The notes beneath the pieces are model-generated. The model was given only the letters and a program-made list of their open reading frames with translations, was not told the origin of the DNA and searched no databases. From contig OZ020519.1 of NCBI GenBank assembly GCA_963971425.1, forward strand, positions 1,256,028 to 1,320,027: a stretch of DNA of 64,000 bases, written 5' to 3'. The stretch's first letter is position 1; the number at the start of each line of letters is the position of its first letter. A program made the translations under genes and the position numbers. Origin of the DNA: Bryoerythrophyllum caledonicum (lineage: Eukaryota > Streptophyta > Bryopsida > Pottiales > Pottiaceae). Positions 21,666 through 37,234 of the stretch are shown piece after piece.

Positions 21666-22529
21666 TCACTTCTCTTGATCTGCAGCTTGTCGGCCGCTCT
21701 TGCTCCCGAGCTTGGACAAGCTCTTTCCCAATTTGCGCCATGAGAGGCCGGTCTGCAGCGAGGACTCCTTCTGCCCCGCCTCCAGGAACGTGGCCGCCTC
21801 CATCTCGATCTGCGCGATGCGCACAGCGCCGAGCAGCTTCTCGGGGAGCTCCTCCTCACTCTGGCTCTCGATCAGGAACGCCATGTCCACAGACACATTC
21901 ATGACGTATCCCAGCGCCAGGCGCAGAATGGCGTGCGCGACGGTGGACGATCCGATGTCCACATCGATCTCCAGGTAGTTGTGTCCGCGGTAGTACCGGC
22001 ACGTGAGCGCCTTCCCGAGCAGGCACGCAGTGTCGCTGCCCGCCGCGGCCTTCACGATCCACGGCCCCTTGACGATGCGGTTGATCAGCTTGAAGCGGCT
22101 GTTCCGGAACGCGTCGTCCTCGTTCACGAAGCGGTGCAGCAGCGACCCCTCGCGGATGGCCCGGGCGTCCGTCACGAAGTAGAACACCGCGCTGTGGTAC
22201 TCCTTCCCCCCGGGCACCTGGAGGTTGATGGCCAGGATGAAGGAGCCTTTGTGGTCCGCGACCTGCATCACGCGGTTCCCTGGATTCGCCAACACATGCT
22301 CCAGCTTGCCGTTGGAGCGCAGCCAGTCCACGCCCAGAGGCTGCAGGAGGGACTCCGCGCAGGGGACCTTCACCTTCTTCTGCAAGTAGCTCGCTGCCCG
22401 CGTCATGAAGAAGCTGGGCGGCGGCGACGCCCACCCGTGGACGCCCTCGTTCGCGAGCTCCACCTTCTGCAACGACCCGCCCTCCATCACCACCGCCTTC
22501 CAGTCCCGCACCTCCTTCAAATTCTCCAT
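21666..22529 (-). CDS. DUF1336 (EDR2 C-terminal) domain protein, single exon
   Basis: One uninterrupted ORF of 287 residues from the ATG at 22529 (MENLKEVRDWKAVVMEGGSL). It covers the plant EDR2-C/DUF1336 domain: WASPPPSFFMTRAASYLQKK near the start, then LLQPLGVDWL, NRVMQVADHKGSFILAINLQ, SAVFYFVTDARAIREGSLLH, RFVNEDDAFRNSRFKLINRI, VKGPWIVKAAAG, GKALTCRYYRGHNYLEIDVD, IGSSTVAHAILRLALGYV and ELPEKLLGAVRIAQIE. In Arabidopsis EDR2 this domain follows PH and START domains in a protein of about 700 residues. Here it stands alone, as in other short plant DUF1336 proteins. A basic Ser/Lys-rich tail follows (LGKSLSKLGSKSGRQAADQE). The gene is intronless and GC-rich, unlike its intron-rich neighbours. 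An in-frame GTG 14 codons upstream (22571) is not used as the start because an ATG is available. The molecular function is not established; lipid-related signalling is inferred from the family. Confidence 0.9.
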   Translation of the reverse strand: MENLKEVRDWKAVVMEGGSLQKVELANEGVHGWASPPPSFFMTRAASYLQKKVKVPCAESLLQPLGVDWLRSNGKLEHVLANPGNRVMQVADHKGSFILAINLQVPGGKEYHSAVFYFVTDARAIREGSLLHRFVNEDDAFRNSRFKLINRIVKGPWIVKAAAGSDTACLLGKALTCRYYRGHNYLEIDVDIGSSTVAHAILRLALGYVMNVSVDMAFLIESQSEEELPEKLLGAVRIAQIEMEAATFLEAGQKESSLQTGLSWRKLGKSLSKLGSKSGRQAADQEK

Positions 22530-22579
22530 CTCGACTTGCGCTCTCACACAGCTCACTCTCCCATCTCCCACCGAAACTC

Positions 22580-22590
22580 AAACCCTAAAA
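22580..22590 (-). promoter_or_regulatory. Telobox-like motif upstream of the DUF1336 gene
   Basis: AAACCCTAAAA on the plus strand (TTTTAGGGTTT towards the gene), 51 bp upstream of the ATG. Teloboxes are common near plant transcription starts. Its role here is inferred. Confidence 0.5.
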
Positions 22591-23162
22591 TGCTCCCCTC
22601 CACCTTTCACATGAAACGTTCACTTCCACATCAGAATCCCATGAAGGAAACTAATTATAACAGCATGGAGACAGAAGAGAGAAACCCGTCCCCTTCCAAA
22701 ATGGAATCCCTCACATTCACTAAAATGCAGCACCTCATGAACTACTGATCACTTTCCTCCACATCGGAGATATTCATGAAGCCATTGACAGCACTCTCCA
22801 CCAAATATTGTTCGCCAGAGAATGCTCACCTTGAGATCTCAGTCCCATCTCCAATCACTCTTCTCATGGAAGGAGTCAACTTCTCATGGAAATGAAGACA
22901 ACCAGGGCCTTTAGTGCTGATTGCCTCTCTACATGACTCAGACTGAGACTCCCACCTCCCAAGAGATAGCCGTGCAGTGTCCTTTCATTGGGTCACCTTA
23001 CTTCCACTGATGTTTCCTTCCTTTGCATGAGTCCGACGTCATGGAACCAGAAACCGTGCAAAACCCTTTATAGCCGAGGTGGTCGTTTTTAGTAACCACC
23101 TAGTGTCAATCGGAGATATTCATAAAGCCATTGACACTAAGGGTTTTACTTTTGCTTTTTAA
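22591..23162. other. Upstream region of the DUF1336 gene with a 28-bp direct repeat
   Basis: The phrase tcggagatattcatgaagcc (22764 onward) recurs as tcggagatattcataaagcc at about 23110, followed in both cases by attgaca. The two copies frame about 320 bp that otherwise show no gene. Confidence 0.5.
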
Positions 23163-23651
23163 CCCTTCAATGACAGTAGGGTCCATAATGTGGTTAATGA
23201 GACCCGTGTTTGGAAAGCCACGGCTAATTGGATTTATTTGCACTAATTTGAGCGGTTGTGTGCTATGCTTTCCTCCATCTAGGAGCATCTCCGTGGGGCA
23301 CTCGGCCATGGAGAAATTGGACGCGTTGGCGTGGTGCGTGGAGTTAGCCACCCCACCCTGGCTAGCAGATACGCCATTCCGCTCCGGGTCGGTGCTGCGG
23401 GCTGCCATCCTCACGCCAAAAGCAGTTGATATGCCGTGTGAACGGAATTTTATGGCGGGTGTATCCATCACTAACATAACGACACATATACTCACGAGAG
23501 TGGTTGTGGGGGAATAGGCTTTACTAGTGGCTGCGGTGACCCCGTGGAAGGCTACGTACTTCATGATTTTTGTTGGCTTGCGTGCTTTATCATTTTCTAG
23601 TTTTAGATCTCCGGTGTTGTGAGGGCTTCCTTCCTCTCGCAGTGCAGTCAT
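23106..23651 (-). CDS. Unidentified ORF, 181 aa, largely inside a repeat
   Basis: From the ATG at 23651 the ORF encodes MTALREEGSPHNTGDLKLEN and continues through SHGISTAFGVRMAARSTDPE and NPISRGFPNTGLINHIMDPT to a stop near 23106. It is much longer than chance ORFs in neighbouring AT-rich DNA and is GC-rich. I do not recognise the protein and see no domain, signal peptide or membrane segment of note. Most of it lies inside the TTAA-bounded element at 23163-24158, so it could be a captured gene fragment or an uncharacterised element protein. The plus strand is also open for 128 codons here, so a chance GC-rich ORF is possible. Confidence 0.25.
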   Translation of the reverse strand: MTALREEGSPHNTGDLKLENDKARKPTKIMKYVAFHGVTAATSKAYSPTTTLVSICVVMLVMDTPAIKFRSHGISTAFGVRMAARSTDPERNGVSASQGGVANSTHHANASNFSMAECPTEMLLDGGKHSTQPLKLVQINPISRGFPNTGLINHIMDPTVIEGLKSKSKTLSVNGFMNISD

Positions 23652-24158
23652 CCCACGGGGATTGATGGTGGGGCGAGAATTGTAGAGGCGTTCCAAGGCA
23701 TTTATGCTCGGGTTAATGTCTCCATGGTGGAGATGCTATAATACATCATTCCGATCTCGAACGGTTGAGGCAGTGACGACTACAATGATTTTTGTGAAAA
23801 AAGTGAACAATGAAATGTACTCACTATGTAGATGTTGTTGTGCAAAACCTATTAAATCATAAAATCTTTCAAGGCCCCGTGCATGGCCTTGTCGTTAAAG
23901 GATTTAAAGCCTACGAGGCCCTTCGAGGGTCAAATTTGGTGCTTTTTCTCTTCCAATTCGTTTGACATTTGGTCATTGTCTTTCATGTCCTCGTTAGCTT
24001 TCCAACATATCTCTCCAATCTCCAATGTGTATAGGCTACAATGATTTCTTGAAGTGGGGTTGTGCTGAAATGTACCCACTGTGTAGATGAAGTTCTGCCT
24101 AATCTTGTATGTGTGTACATTTGCCGAGGCTATCATGGTCCACTTGGGAGTTAAAGGG
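23163..24158. mobile_element. TTAA-bounded element, 996 bp
   Basis: Bounded by TTAA (23159-23162 and 24159-24162) with termini CCCTTCAATGACAG and, from the right, CCCTTTAACTCCCAAG. The right part (about 23700-24158) is a family C repeat. The left part contains the 181-codon ORF. Confidence 0.5.
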
Positions 24159-24414
24159 TTAATCAATCAAGAGTATGGCCGAACAAGTTTCATTCCTTGT
24201 GCGAGATTTCTTGGTTGACGTCCGCTAGAACGTGCCCAATTAATACCGATGTGGTAACTCGTCTGAAACCCAAGTGACATCCTGTTGATATCCGGAGCCT
24301 GTACCAGAAGAACACAACAATGCGTCGACGACACATCTTGCGCACACAGACACAAAGCTCGCTTCAAGTTTTCGATTTGCCGTTGCCGCTGTCGTCGTGC
24401 CATCGCCAGCAGCT

Positions 24415-25923
24415 ATGGGGGACAGCCAGTACTCGTTCTCGCTCACCACATTCAGGTATTTGCCCAATAAAACCTTACATGCATGCTACTCTTCGTGTTG
24501 GTGATCGCATTTGTGTCTGTCTGTGTGTTTCTCGGGTTCTCTGATTGACTCATGAAGTTAATTTCCAGAGTAGATGAGGCTTCGAGCAGTGGGGGTGTTT
24601 TCTGATGAAATTGGGGTTTGGATTGCGCCAGTCCGTCTGGGAAGTTGGTGCAGATCGAGTATGCGTTGATGGCGGTGGGGGCGGGGCAGACGTCGCTCGG
24701 GATCAAGGCTTCCAATGGCGTTGTGATTGCCACGGAGAAGAAGTTGCCGTCGATTCTTGTCGATGAGGCCTCGGTGAGTTCTCGGTGAGTCTTGAGAATT
24801 TTAGGGTTTGGAGGTGGTATTTTTGTTCGTTTTAGTATTTGTGGTGAGATGTGAGTTTCTGACTTTTGGTTGTGTTTTTCAGATTAACAAGATTCAGTCC
24901 CTGACGCCCAACATCGGAGTTGTGTACAGGTAAGGGGATTTTCGTTTTTTTTGGTTTGATCTTACATGGTATTTGGATCTAACGTGATAATTTGTTTGGT
25001 TGTAGTGGCATGGGCCCTGATTCTCGCGTTCTAGTTCGGAAGAGCCGGAAGCAAGCACAGACGTACCAGCGACTGTATCAGGAGCCTATTCCGTTGTCGC
25101 AGCTGGTTCGGGAGACAGCTGCAGTGATGCAAGAATTTACACAATCAGGGTGCGAATTCTCTTTGAAATGTGTCCTTGGTCTTACTTTGGAAAGAGATTA
25201 GTGTATTAATATGGGCGGTTGGGTGTGCAGAGGAGTTAGACCTTTCGGTGTTTCCTTACTAGTGGCTGGATTTGATGATAATGGCCCTCAACTTTATCAG
25301 GTGGGCTGTCAATCTTGTCTGCTTTGGGTTCGTTATGCGATGTGAGTCTTCGGCTTTGAGACAACTTTTATTGGATGAATCTCAGGTGGATCCGTCGGGG
25401 TCATACTTCTCCTGGAAGGCATCAGCGATTGGCAAGAATGTGTCGAATGCCAAGACTTTCCTAGAGAAAAGGTCCACATTGCAGCTCTTCTCTTTGTTCT
25501 GGTCACCATTTTGAACTGGTGACTCACGCAATGTGTTCAAACAGGTATACTGATGATATGGAGCTTGAAGATGCTATTCACACAGCTATTCTTACTTTGA
25601 AGGAAGGGTGAGTTCCAGTTCATTCACATCACGTGCTTAACCTTGTCATTTCCTACAGAGGTCAGTTTTCACAGCTTTCATGTCACAGGTTCGAGGGTCA
25701 GATATCGGGGAAGAACATCGAGATTGGTATCATCGACGACAAGCGTGTTTTCAAGTACATCCCTCTTTCATCTATTCTACGTGTATCCTACTCAAGTACT
25801 TTGATTTTCCACACCAATGTTACCTCAAGTCATTTTCAGATTTGGTGCTGAAAGACTTGTGCCACTTTGTGCAGAGTTTTGACACCAGCAGAAGTGGAGG
25901 ACTACCTTGCTGAAGTCGAGTAA
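24415..25923 (+). CDS. PAB1: 20S proteasome subunit alpha type-2
   Basis: Nine exons: 24415-24455, 24632-24773, 24883-24929, 25006-25149, 25231-25300, 25386-25471, 25545-25607, 25689-25754 and 25875-25923. All have GT/AG borders and matching phases. They join to 235 residues, the same length as Arabidopsis PAB1. The N-terminus [20 protein letters not shown] with [20 protein letters not shown] carries the alpha-subunit signature that forms the gate of the 20S ring. Later blocks are [100 protein letters not shown] and the ending VEDYLAEVE. Alpha subunits are structural, so no protease active site is expected. The introns are short (73-176 bp). It converges with the RlmH-like gene, 480 bp away. 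A tttagggttt telobox-like motif lies in the second intron near 24800. Confidence 0.97.
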
Positions 25924-26403
25924 ATTCTGGATATTACGATGCTGATACTTTTGATGTATAGAGGATGGCGTAGACAATCGGGTCTTGAAAATGGTCATAG
26001 TTGGGCCAGTTCATCCTCCCACAACTTATTCCATTTGTTTAGAGATTACAGAAGATGTACACTCTGTACACAGATGTTCATTTTCTTTCCTATTTCAAAT
26101 TGATCACTTGAACAGTTCTTTTGTGCATAATAACCTTCGTGTTCATGGATTTTGTATGATACACTGGGTCCTGAAACTCCGAAGCTTGCTTGAGGCTTAT
26201 CGTTTGTGAGAATAAGATTGTGCGACTTTTTTGTAGTAAAAAAAGGAATCCTAGTGTAATGATTCACTACATCTTCCAAGATTGATAAGGAAGAAACTAC
26301 ATCACCTGGCACTAACACTACAGCCGAACGATATCCTCCAGTGTGCCAAGGATTCTATATTTGAACCTCAGCAAACGGACAAAGTGCAACATCTCTCACA
26401 TGC
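25924..26403. other. Convergent intergenic region (two 3' UTRs)
   Basis: It separates the stop codons of the proteasome gene (plus) and the RlmH-like gene (minus) and should contain both 3' ends. No other gene was seen. Confidence 0.5.
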
Positions 26404-27636
26404 CTAATGGTGATACTTCTCGCCACGAAGAATGGTCCATGCCCTGCAAAAGAAACAGGTGCTGCGTCACTAACCCCAGAGATTTTGACATGCAGCTTAA
26501 GGTGTGGTTTAGGGTTTAGAGTTCATGGAACCTATAAATCTGTTCCAGGAGCACCAGGAATGCAACTTGGTGATTGAGCACCATGGTGGACAGCTTCACG
26601 CTCACATTTGCACGTTCACGCACCTGAGGCCCATGCCCGAATGGCCCTCCTATACAAAACACAACTGCACTAGCTCCCTGCGATGAATCAAAACAAGACC
26701 TTAAGCTAACAAAAACAACCCTTGGTTAGTAAAACCTGACTAAACTCTTTGATGATAGGGAATGCCCACCCACAGTTTCTCCTGCATCAGCAATCAGGTC
26801 AGCAAACTTCTCGGAGGTCATTTCCTTGCCCCGCTCGTCCAGTAGCACCACCTGCCAAAGCTTGAAAACTTCATAATCCAATCTCAGGAAACTTGTCATC
26901 AACACAGAGGTTGAAACCATGTGAAGATGACATCAACCTCATGTGAAGTAGAAGCATAGAGTGAAAGATTTCAGCAACAAACGAAACAAAATTCGACAAT
27001 GATAGATGACGACCAGTTCTGGCAGAGATAAGTTTACCCAATCCTTGGTAGATATGGAGCGCATCACACGCTCCCCTTCGCTAGAAACCTGTGTGTTGAC
27101 ATCGCTGTCATGCCATTCAATAGGATGCTGATGCAATACGAGGAGCGGCTCGCATTCAATGCAGAAGAATGAGGTACCTAGAGTTTTTAGGGTTAGGTCG
27201 GAGTTGAACTTCCTCAAATGCGCAGTAGCGCTGGATCTTCTTGACGTACTCCAGCGCCACACTTTCCATGGCTTGTCCCCGGTTTTTGCCCACCGTCACC
27301 AGCTTCAATGGAATAGGCTTCTGCGAAAAGCCATCTCTCACAAATCCTAAACCAAATGAAGAAGTGGAGCATGTTCAAATTGAGAAACCGTACTTACAGT
27401 GGCACGAGGTAGCCGAGTCGGTTGATAAAGCTGCACATGGTCTTTCTTCGCTGTTGTCAGCTCGACAATCAAGTAATGTCAGACGATGAAAGAAAGTATC
27501 GCGCAAATTGATAGAAACCGGAGACAAGAAAGAAGAAAGAACATGGAAAGCGTGAGAAATCACCTGCGATTACCAAAGTTGGGCGATGGACTAGCACATC
27601 CATGACGCAAGAACAACCCAAGAGATGCAGAACCAT
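26404..27636 (-). CDS. RlmH-type SPOUT methyltransferase, probably organellar
   Basis: Minus-strand exons 27636-27564, 27450-27398, 27320-27178, 27104-27038, 26851-26774, 26677-26532 and 26443-26404 join in phase to 199 residues. The conserved core begins KPIPLKLVTVGKNRGQAMES and continues LEYVKKIQRYCAFEEVQLRP, VVLLDERGKEMTSEKFADLI, the SAM-binding knot loop VVFCIGGPFGHGPQVRERAN, VSVKLSTMVLNHQVAFLVLL, and ends YRAWTILRGEKYHH. This is the bacterial RlmH fold (23S rRNA pseudouridine-1915 N3-methyltransferase) and matches plant homologues such as At5g10620. About 40 N-terminal residues (MVLHLLGCSCVMDVLVHRPT) precede the core and are plausibly a plastid or mitochondrial transit peptide. The first two exons rest only on splice logic and are less certain than exons 3-7. 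It diverges from the ITPK4-like gene, with the start codons about 400 bp apart. Confidence 0.88.
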
Positions 27637-28039
27637 GACGGCGAAAATATCTCACCAGATGGGCGCATTGGGCTTGGGAAACGGACTCGAAGTTCCGAAA
27701 ATAAACCCTAGGTTACCGCGCAGATGAAGCTTTGTCACATGGGCAGGTGATGGAGCAATGATCCATCATAGATGAAGCGTGTGCCGCAGCGAATCGTGTG
27801 TCTGACTTTGGACCGCTCAATTGTGGGATTCCAAAACGTTTCTCGGATGAAGAGGAGATGTGGATTGACCTGCTCTTCGCTCCCGCCACCTACTCCTGTA
27901 GAGCATGAGGGAATCTTCTTATACTCATGAGCGGGTGAGAAGGCTTTTTCTGATCCAAGGCGAAGTTTGTTGGGTTTGGTTGCGCACACAGCCGTCCGTT
28001 GTTGCGTTTGTCGAGAGGATTGGTGAGGCTTGTGTGGCG
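27637..28039. promoter_or_regulatory. Divergent promoter of the RlmH-like and ITPK4-like genes
   Basis: The two start codons lie 403 bp apart on opposite strands. A telobox-like AAACCCTA is at 27703-27710. The frame upstream of the ITPK start stays open back to an ATG at 27905, so part of this stretch may be transcribed leader. Confidence 0.55.
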
Positions 28040-32813
<4,774 letters not shown>

Positions 32814-33128
32814 GGCACCAACCTCATGTCCTTTAGTTGCAGTTGAAATTGATGAAGAACACACCGAATTGTTCGCACGGATACAAGTCTTCGTGCACTG
32901 AAGGGTTTTATTGTCCTATGGATTTGTTAACCTTCATTCCATATTTTCTTCTAAAAAAATTCCTGTTTGGTTCGTGTTATCTATCGAGTGCACAACGTCA
33001 CACAATCTTGTTATGTTTTTATCCAGGATGCTCATTCTGTTTTTATCCCGTTTTTCGTCCATGCTCGCATCGTTTGAGGATTTTTGCAAGAATTCATCAA
33101 TGACAGGAAGTGTTGCGTTCTTCTCTAA
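32814..33128. other. 3' UTR region of the ITPK gene
   Basis: T-rich sequence following the stop codon, ending at the TTAA-type repeat that begins at 33129. No additional gene was recognised. Confidence 0.45.
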
Positions 33129-33362
33129 CCCTTTAACGTCTAAGTGGACCATGAGGGCCTGGGAGAAACTACGAGCATACTAGATTATGCACAACATCAT
33201 CTACACAACGGATACATTTCCTTGTGACCCCACTTCACAGAAATCACTGTAGTTCGTCAATGCCTGCATCAATTGGAGACTGAACACAACAGTTGGTAAG
33301 CTAACGAGTAGCTTGAAGTACATTCTGAAGACGAGAGAGACAATGGCCAACTGTGGAAAGAG
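33129..33362 (-). mobile_element. Family C repeat, inverted, with TTAA-type ends
   Basis: Begins ccctttaacgtctaagtgga, which matches the right terminus of the 23163-24158 element read on the opposite strand (ccctttaactcccaagtgga). Interior phrases match too (catctacaca, gtgaccccacttcacagaaatcactgtag). The right end is degenerate and is followed by ttaa at 33363. Confidence 0.5.
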
Positions 33363-33807
33363 TTAAATCAGCAAAGCACCAAAATCAACCCTCCCAGGGC
33401 CTGTCGGTGTTGAAGAGCATCCCCAACGCTTGAGTGCTCCTTGCCCCACTCCAGGACTTTTAAACGGGAGCCGCCACTGCTCCTCACGAGGACGAGGACT
33501 TGGAAACCGTTTCCGTTGATTCGCGAGAGTGAGATGTAGCCCCTTAGTAGAGGAGAGTCCACTCGCGGTTTCTGGTCGTCACCATCCTGTGCACCATGTT
33601 TCTACTACATGTACTGTACTGTATCGGGTTCATAGATGATTGAAGCATTCTTACAATCCTCGAAAAGCACAAGCTCGATCGATGCGGCATCGCAGCAAAA
33701 TCCGAGCATCGAGCTTGATCGATTAGCCATGGCGATCGGTTTGGTGATGGCGGGGGTTTTGTGAGGAGGACTTGGGGGTTTGAGGATCGTCTAGGGTTTG
33801 GAGAGCC
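33363..33807. promoter_or_regulatory. Upstream region of the PMT gene
   Basis: Contains the likely promoter and 5' UTR. A telobox-like ctagggtttgg lies at 33791-33801, seven bases before the ATG. A 64-codon minus-strand ORF here (33368-33562) is not supported. Confidence 0.45.
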
Positions 33808-36800
33808 ATGGCGGGGCGCCAGGGGAGCTTGAGGCTGCGCCGGGACGGGAGCAACGCGCAGGGGAGGCGGCTGGCGATTCTGGCGTGCACGATGGCCGGG
33901 ATCCTGTTATTCTTGTCGCTGCAGCGGAGCTCGATTCCGGGCCGGAAGGTGAGCACCGAGAGGCCGCCGGTGGATTGGACGTTGACGCAAGCCGTGGTGG
34001 ACCCGGTGGATTCGTTCGTTGAGAAGGAGAAGGTGGATGCGGTTGAGGTTAGAGAGGAGGAGGGGAAGGACGAGGGAGTAGAGGAGGAGAAAGAGGAGGT
34101 GGAGGAGAACGAGGGGAAGGAGGAGGGAGTGGAGGAGGAGAAGGAGGAGGTGGAGGAGAAGGAGGAAGGGCGCTTGGAGGGGTTAGTGTTAGGTGACGAG
34201 GCGACAAGCGGCGACGAGGATTTGATGGAGGAGGAGGCAGGCGACGAGGGAGTGTTGCAGGTCACGCCGAAGTCGTTTCCTGTAAGTTTGGTGGCCGGAA
34301 CTGGATGTTGTGTGATTTGGAGTTTCTGTAGGAATACAGAGGGGTTTTGGTCTCGTTGCAGATTTTTTCGTGAAACATTTTCTGGAGTTTTAGGGATTCT
34401 GAATTGCTCTCTGATGTTGGAATTGACAGGTCTGTGATTCTCGGTACACGGAGCTGGTTCCTTGCCTTGATAGGAATTTGAACCATCAGATGAAACTGAA
34501 GCTGAATTTGTCGTTGATGGAACACTATGAGCGACATTGTCCGCCCCCTGATCGTCGCCTCAATTGCCTCATTCCCCCTCCTCCGAACTATAAGGTACTT
34601 TGAATGTTCAATTAGGCTTCTTGGAACGGTTTTGAATTGGCTGTACTGTGTTGCATTTGATCATAACCGGCTTTTAAAACAATAAAATTGACATGTCAAT
34701 CTCTCAACATTCGATTGGCTTGTGAAAAATCGATTACAATGGCATTGAATGTCGCTTGGGAACTTCAGGAGGTGTAGATCAACCTCTTGTGTCTCGATAG
34801 AGGGCGAGGCCATTATAACTCTACTTTAACTTATGGATGATGTCCAACCATCATGTTATCTCTGATTTACTCGCGAGGTCTGTTCTCAACCATAATGTTT
34901 CTCAGATAATATGGAAAGATCATGACTATATTTGACGTTTTGTGCACAACGGATGCCAGGTACCCATTAGGTGGCCGAAGAGCAGGGATGAAGTCTGGCA
35001 AGCCAATGTGCCACACACTTTTCTTGCAACTAAGAAGTCAGATCAGCATTGGATGGTTGTCAAGGGGGACAGAGTGAACTTTCCAGGGGGTGGAACTCAC
35101 TTCCCAGATGGTGCTGATAAGTATATCGCTCATCTTGCGAAGGTGAGTATCCTCTTTCGCAATCATCACAGTGTTGGAGGTGCAATCGAGCTACACGGAC
35201 TTCGCACAAGAGTTGAATCACGATCATGTTGTTGTGCCATGCATCAGTCCTGACGAGTTAGAGTTGGTGAATCGAGATCATCTATTTGGCTCTATCGTTC
35301 TTTTGTTTCGTTCAGCACCTATTTAATCGGTCATTCCTTTTTGAGATTAGATTGAAGTATCCACGGCGTAGTCACATTTTAGTTTGAAGGTGGTGAATCA
35401 TTAGTTTCATTGTTAAGAATCAGACCATTGAAGGTCCTGAGAATTTTGAGAGTTATTGAATACTGGAATTTCTTGGTTCAGATGCTCAAGAACAAGGATG
35501 GTAATTTGAGCAGTGACGGCAAGATCAGGACTGTCTTCGACGTGGGATGTGGTGTGGCAAGCTTTGGAGCTTACTTACTTCCAATGGACATCTTGGCGAT
35601 GTCTTTGGCTCCGAATGATGTTCATCAGAACCAGATACAGTTCGCATTGGAGAGAGGCATCCCCGCAACATTAGGGGTCCTGGGCACAATGCGACTTCCT
35701 TATCCGAGCAAATCATTTGACCTGGCCCATTGCTCCCGTTGTCGAATTGACTGGAGACAGCGGGATGGAGTTTTATTGCTGGAAATTGACCGGATTCTGA
35801 GACCTGGAGGATACTTTGTTTGGTCGTCTCCTCCTGTGTACCGAGATGATCCAGCAGAGAAGCAGGAATGGGCAGAAATGTCCGATCTCGTCAGCAGGAT
35901 GTGTTGGACAATTGCTTCTAAAAGAGACCAAACAGTCATCTGGGCAAAGCCTCTCACAAATGAGTGCTATGAGAAACGGCCAAAAGGAACTTGGCCTCCT
36001 TTGTGTAGTATCGCCAACGACGCGGACGCAGGCTGGCAGGAGCCCATGAAAGTTTGTATAACCCCTGTGACATCCCGTAAGTATTAACTTCGCCATCCTT
36101 GAACTTCTTGAGTGGGAGCATGAGAGAATTATTGGAATCGGATACTGAAAGCGAATGTGAGAGACAGGCAGCGTACCTGACTACTTAATATTGGCTATTG
36201 CAGCAAGCACGCCGGAGAGAGCTGTTTTGGCGTGGTGGCCAAAACGTATGAATACCCCTCCCTCCAGGCTGAAGGAGCTAGGATTCAATGATAAGACGTT
36301 CATCGATGACACGGTACCATCACTTACTACTGTGAATTTTGCCTTGCCTTCCGTATGCTAGTGCCTTTTTTGTATCGAGCATAACAACTACCGCTGAATC
36401 GTATGTACTTGCGAGTGACATTGCATTTAGATCCAGGCTGCAAAGAAGTTAAGGAATTTTACATGGCTCTATGATATGAGAAGCTAACATTTTCCCTGTC
36501 ATGTGCGTCCAAAGGTTGCATGGAAGAAGAGAGTGGATCGTTACATCCAGAAGCTCAGAGCATCTAAACAGATGGAAGATGATAGCTTTCGGAACGTGAT
36601 GGATATGAAGGCAAACTTTGGCGGCTTTGCCGCCGCGCTTCAAGATATGAATCTACCAGTTTGGGTCATGAACGTGGTTCCTATTTCAGGACCAAGCACT
36701 TTGAAAATTATATATGATCGTGGCTTCATCGGTTCTTATCACGATTGGTAGGGTTTTTTAATTCTCATTCCTTATAACTTCCATTCTGGTTTCAAGTTGG

Positions 36801-37234
36801 TTCATCCTAGCTCTTTTCATCCATATTCATATGTTGTTCGAATTGACACATATTAATACATACGTACCTCTCTTTTAGGATCAAGTCCGCTAACCACAAA
36901 CTGATGGTGTGCGAATTGCAGGTGTGAGGCGTATTCAACTTATCCTCGCACATATGACTTGCTGCACGCCTGGAATGTTTTCTCCGATGTCTACAATCAC
37001 GATTGCAGCCCAATAGATCTGCTCCTTGAGATGGACAGACTCCTCCGTCCACAAGGTGTTGTCATTATACGCGATAAGGGCGTTCTTATTGACGAAGTTA
37101 GGAAGCAGCTGAATGTATTACACTGGAATTTATGGTCCGTTGTCTTTGACGCCGAAATGGATGAGATTTCAGACAGGGAAGAGAAAATCTTAATTGCTCG
37201 GAAGCGGCTATGGCAGCCAGAGGATATCATATGA
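33808..37234 (+). CDS. Golgi-type PMT methyltransferase (QUA2/PMT3-PMT8-like)
   Basis: Seven exons: 33808-34281, 34430-34594, 34960-35142, 35482-36076, 36204-36313, 36515-36747 and 36922-37234. They join in frame to 690 residues. Residues 22-38 (LAILACTMAGILLFLSL), after a basic N-terminus, form a type II signal anchor. Then comes a Glu/Lys-rich stalk (about residues 75-150) with repeated EGVEEEKEEVEE units, longer than in Arabidopsis PMT3/PMT8 (about 610-620 residues in total). The methyltransferase domain includes KSFPVCDSRYTELVPCLDRN, HYERHCPPPDRRLNCLIPPP, GGGTHFPDGADKYI, the SAM motif VFDVGCGVASFGAYLL (Asp294, Gly296, Gly298), SLAPNDVHQNQIQFALERGI, HCSRCRIDWRQRDG, EIDRILRPGGYFVWSSPPVY, NVMDMKANFGGFAAALQDMN and DLLHAWNVFSD. 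The family acts in the Golgi and is linked to pectin (homogalacturonan) methylesterification. The exact substrate of this subgroup is inferred. All splice sites are GT/AG. Confidence 0.96.

Noticed and set aside
21856-22748. Other-frame ORFs of 241 and 271 codons over the DUF1336 gene
   Set aside because: Shadows of the GC-rich DUF1336 frame; only the 287-residue frame matches a known domain.
27905-28039. 45-codon N-terminal extension of the ITPK protein
   Set aside because: The frame is open, but homology with ITPK4 begins at MRGVLL; without transcript data the ATG at 28040 is preferred.
33723-34265. Minus-strand 180-codon Ser/Pro-rich ORF
   Set aside because: Antisense of the Glu/Lys-rich first exon of the PMT gene.
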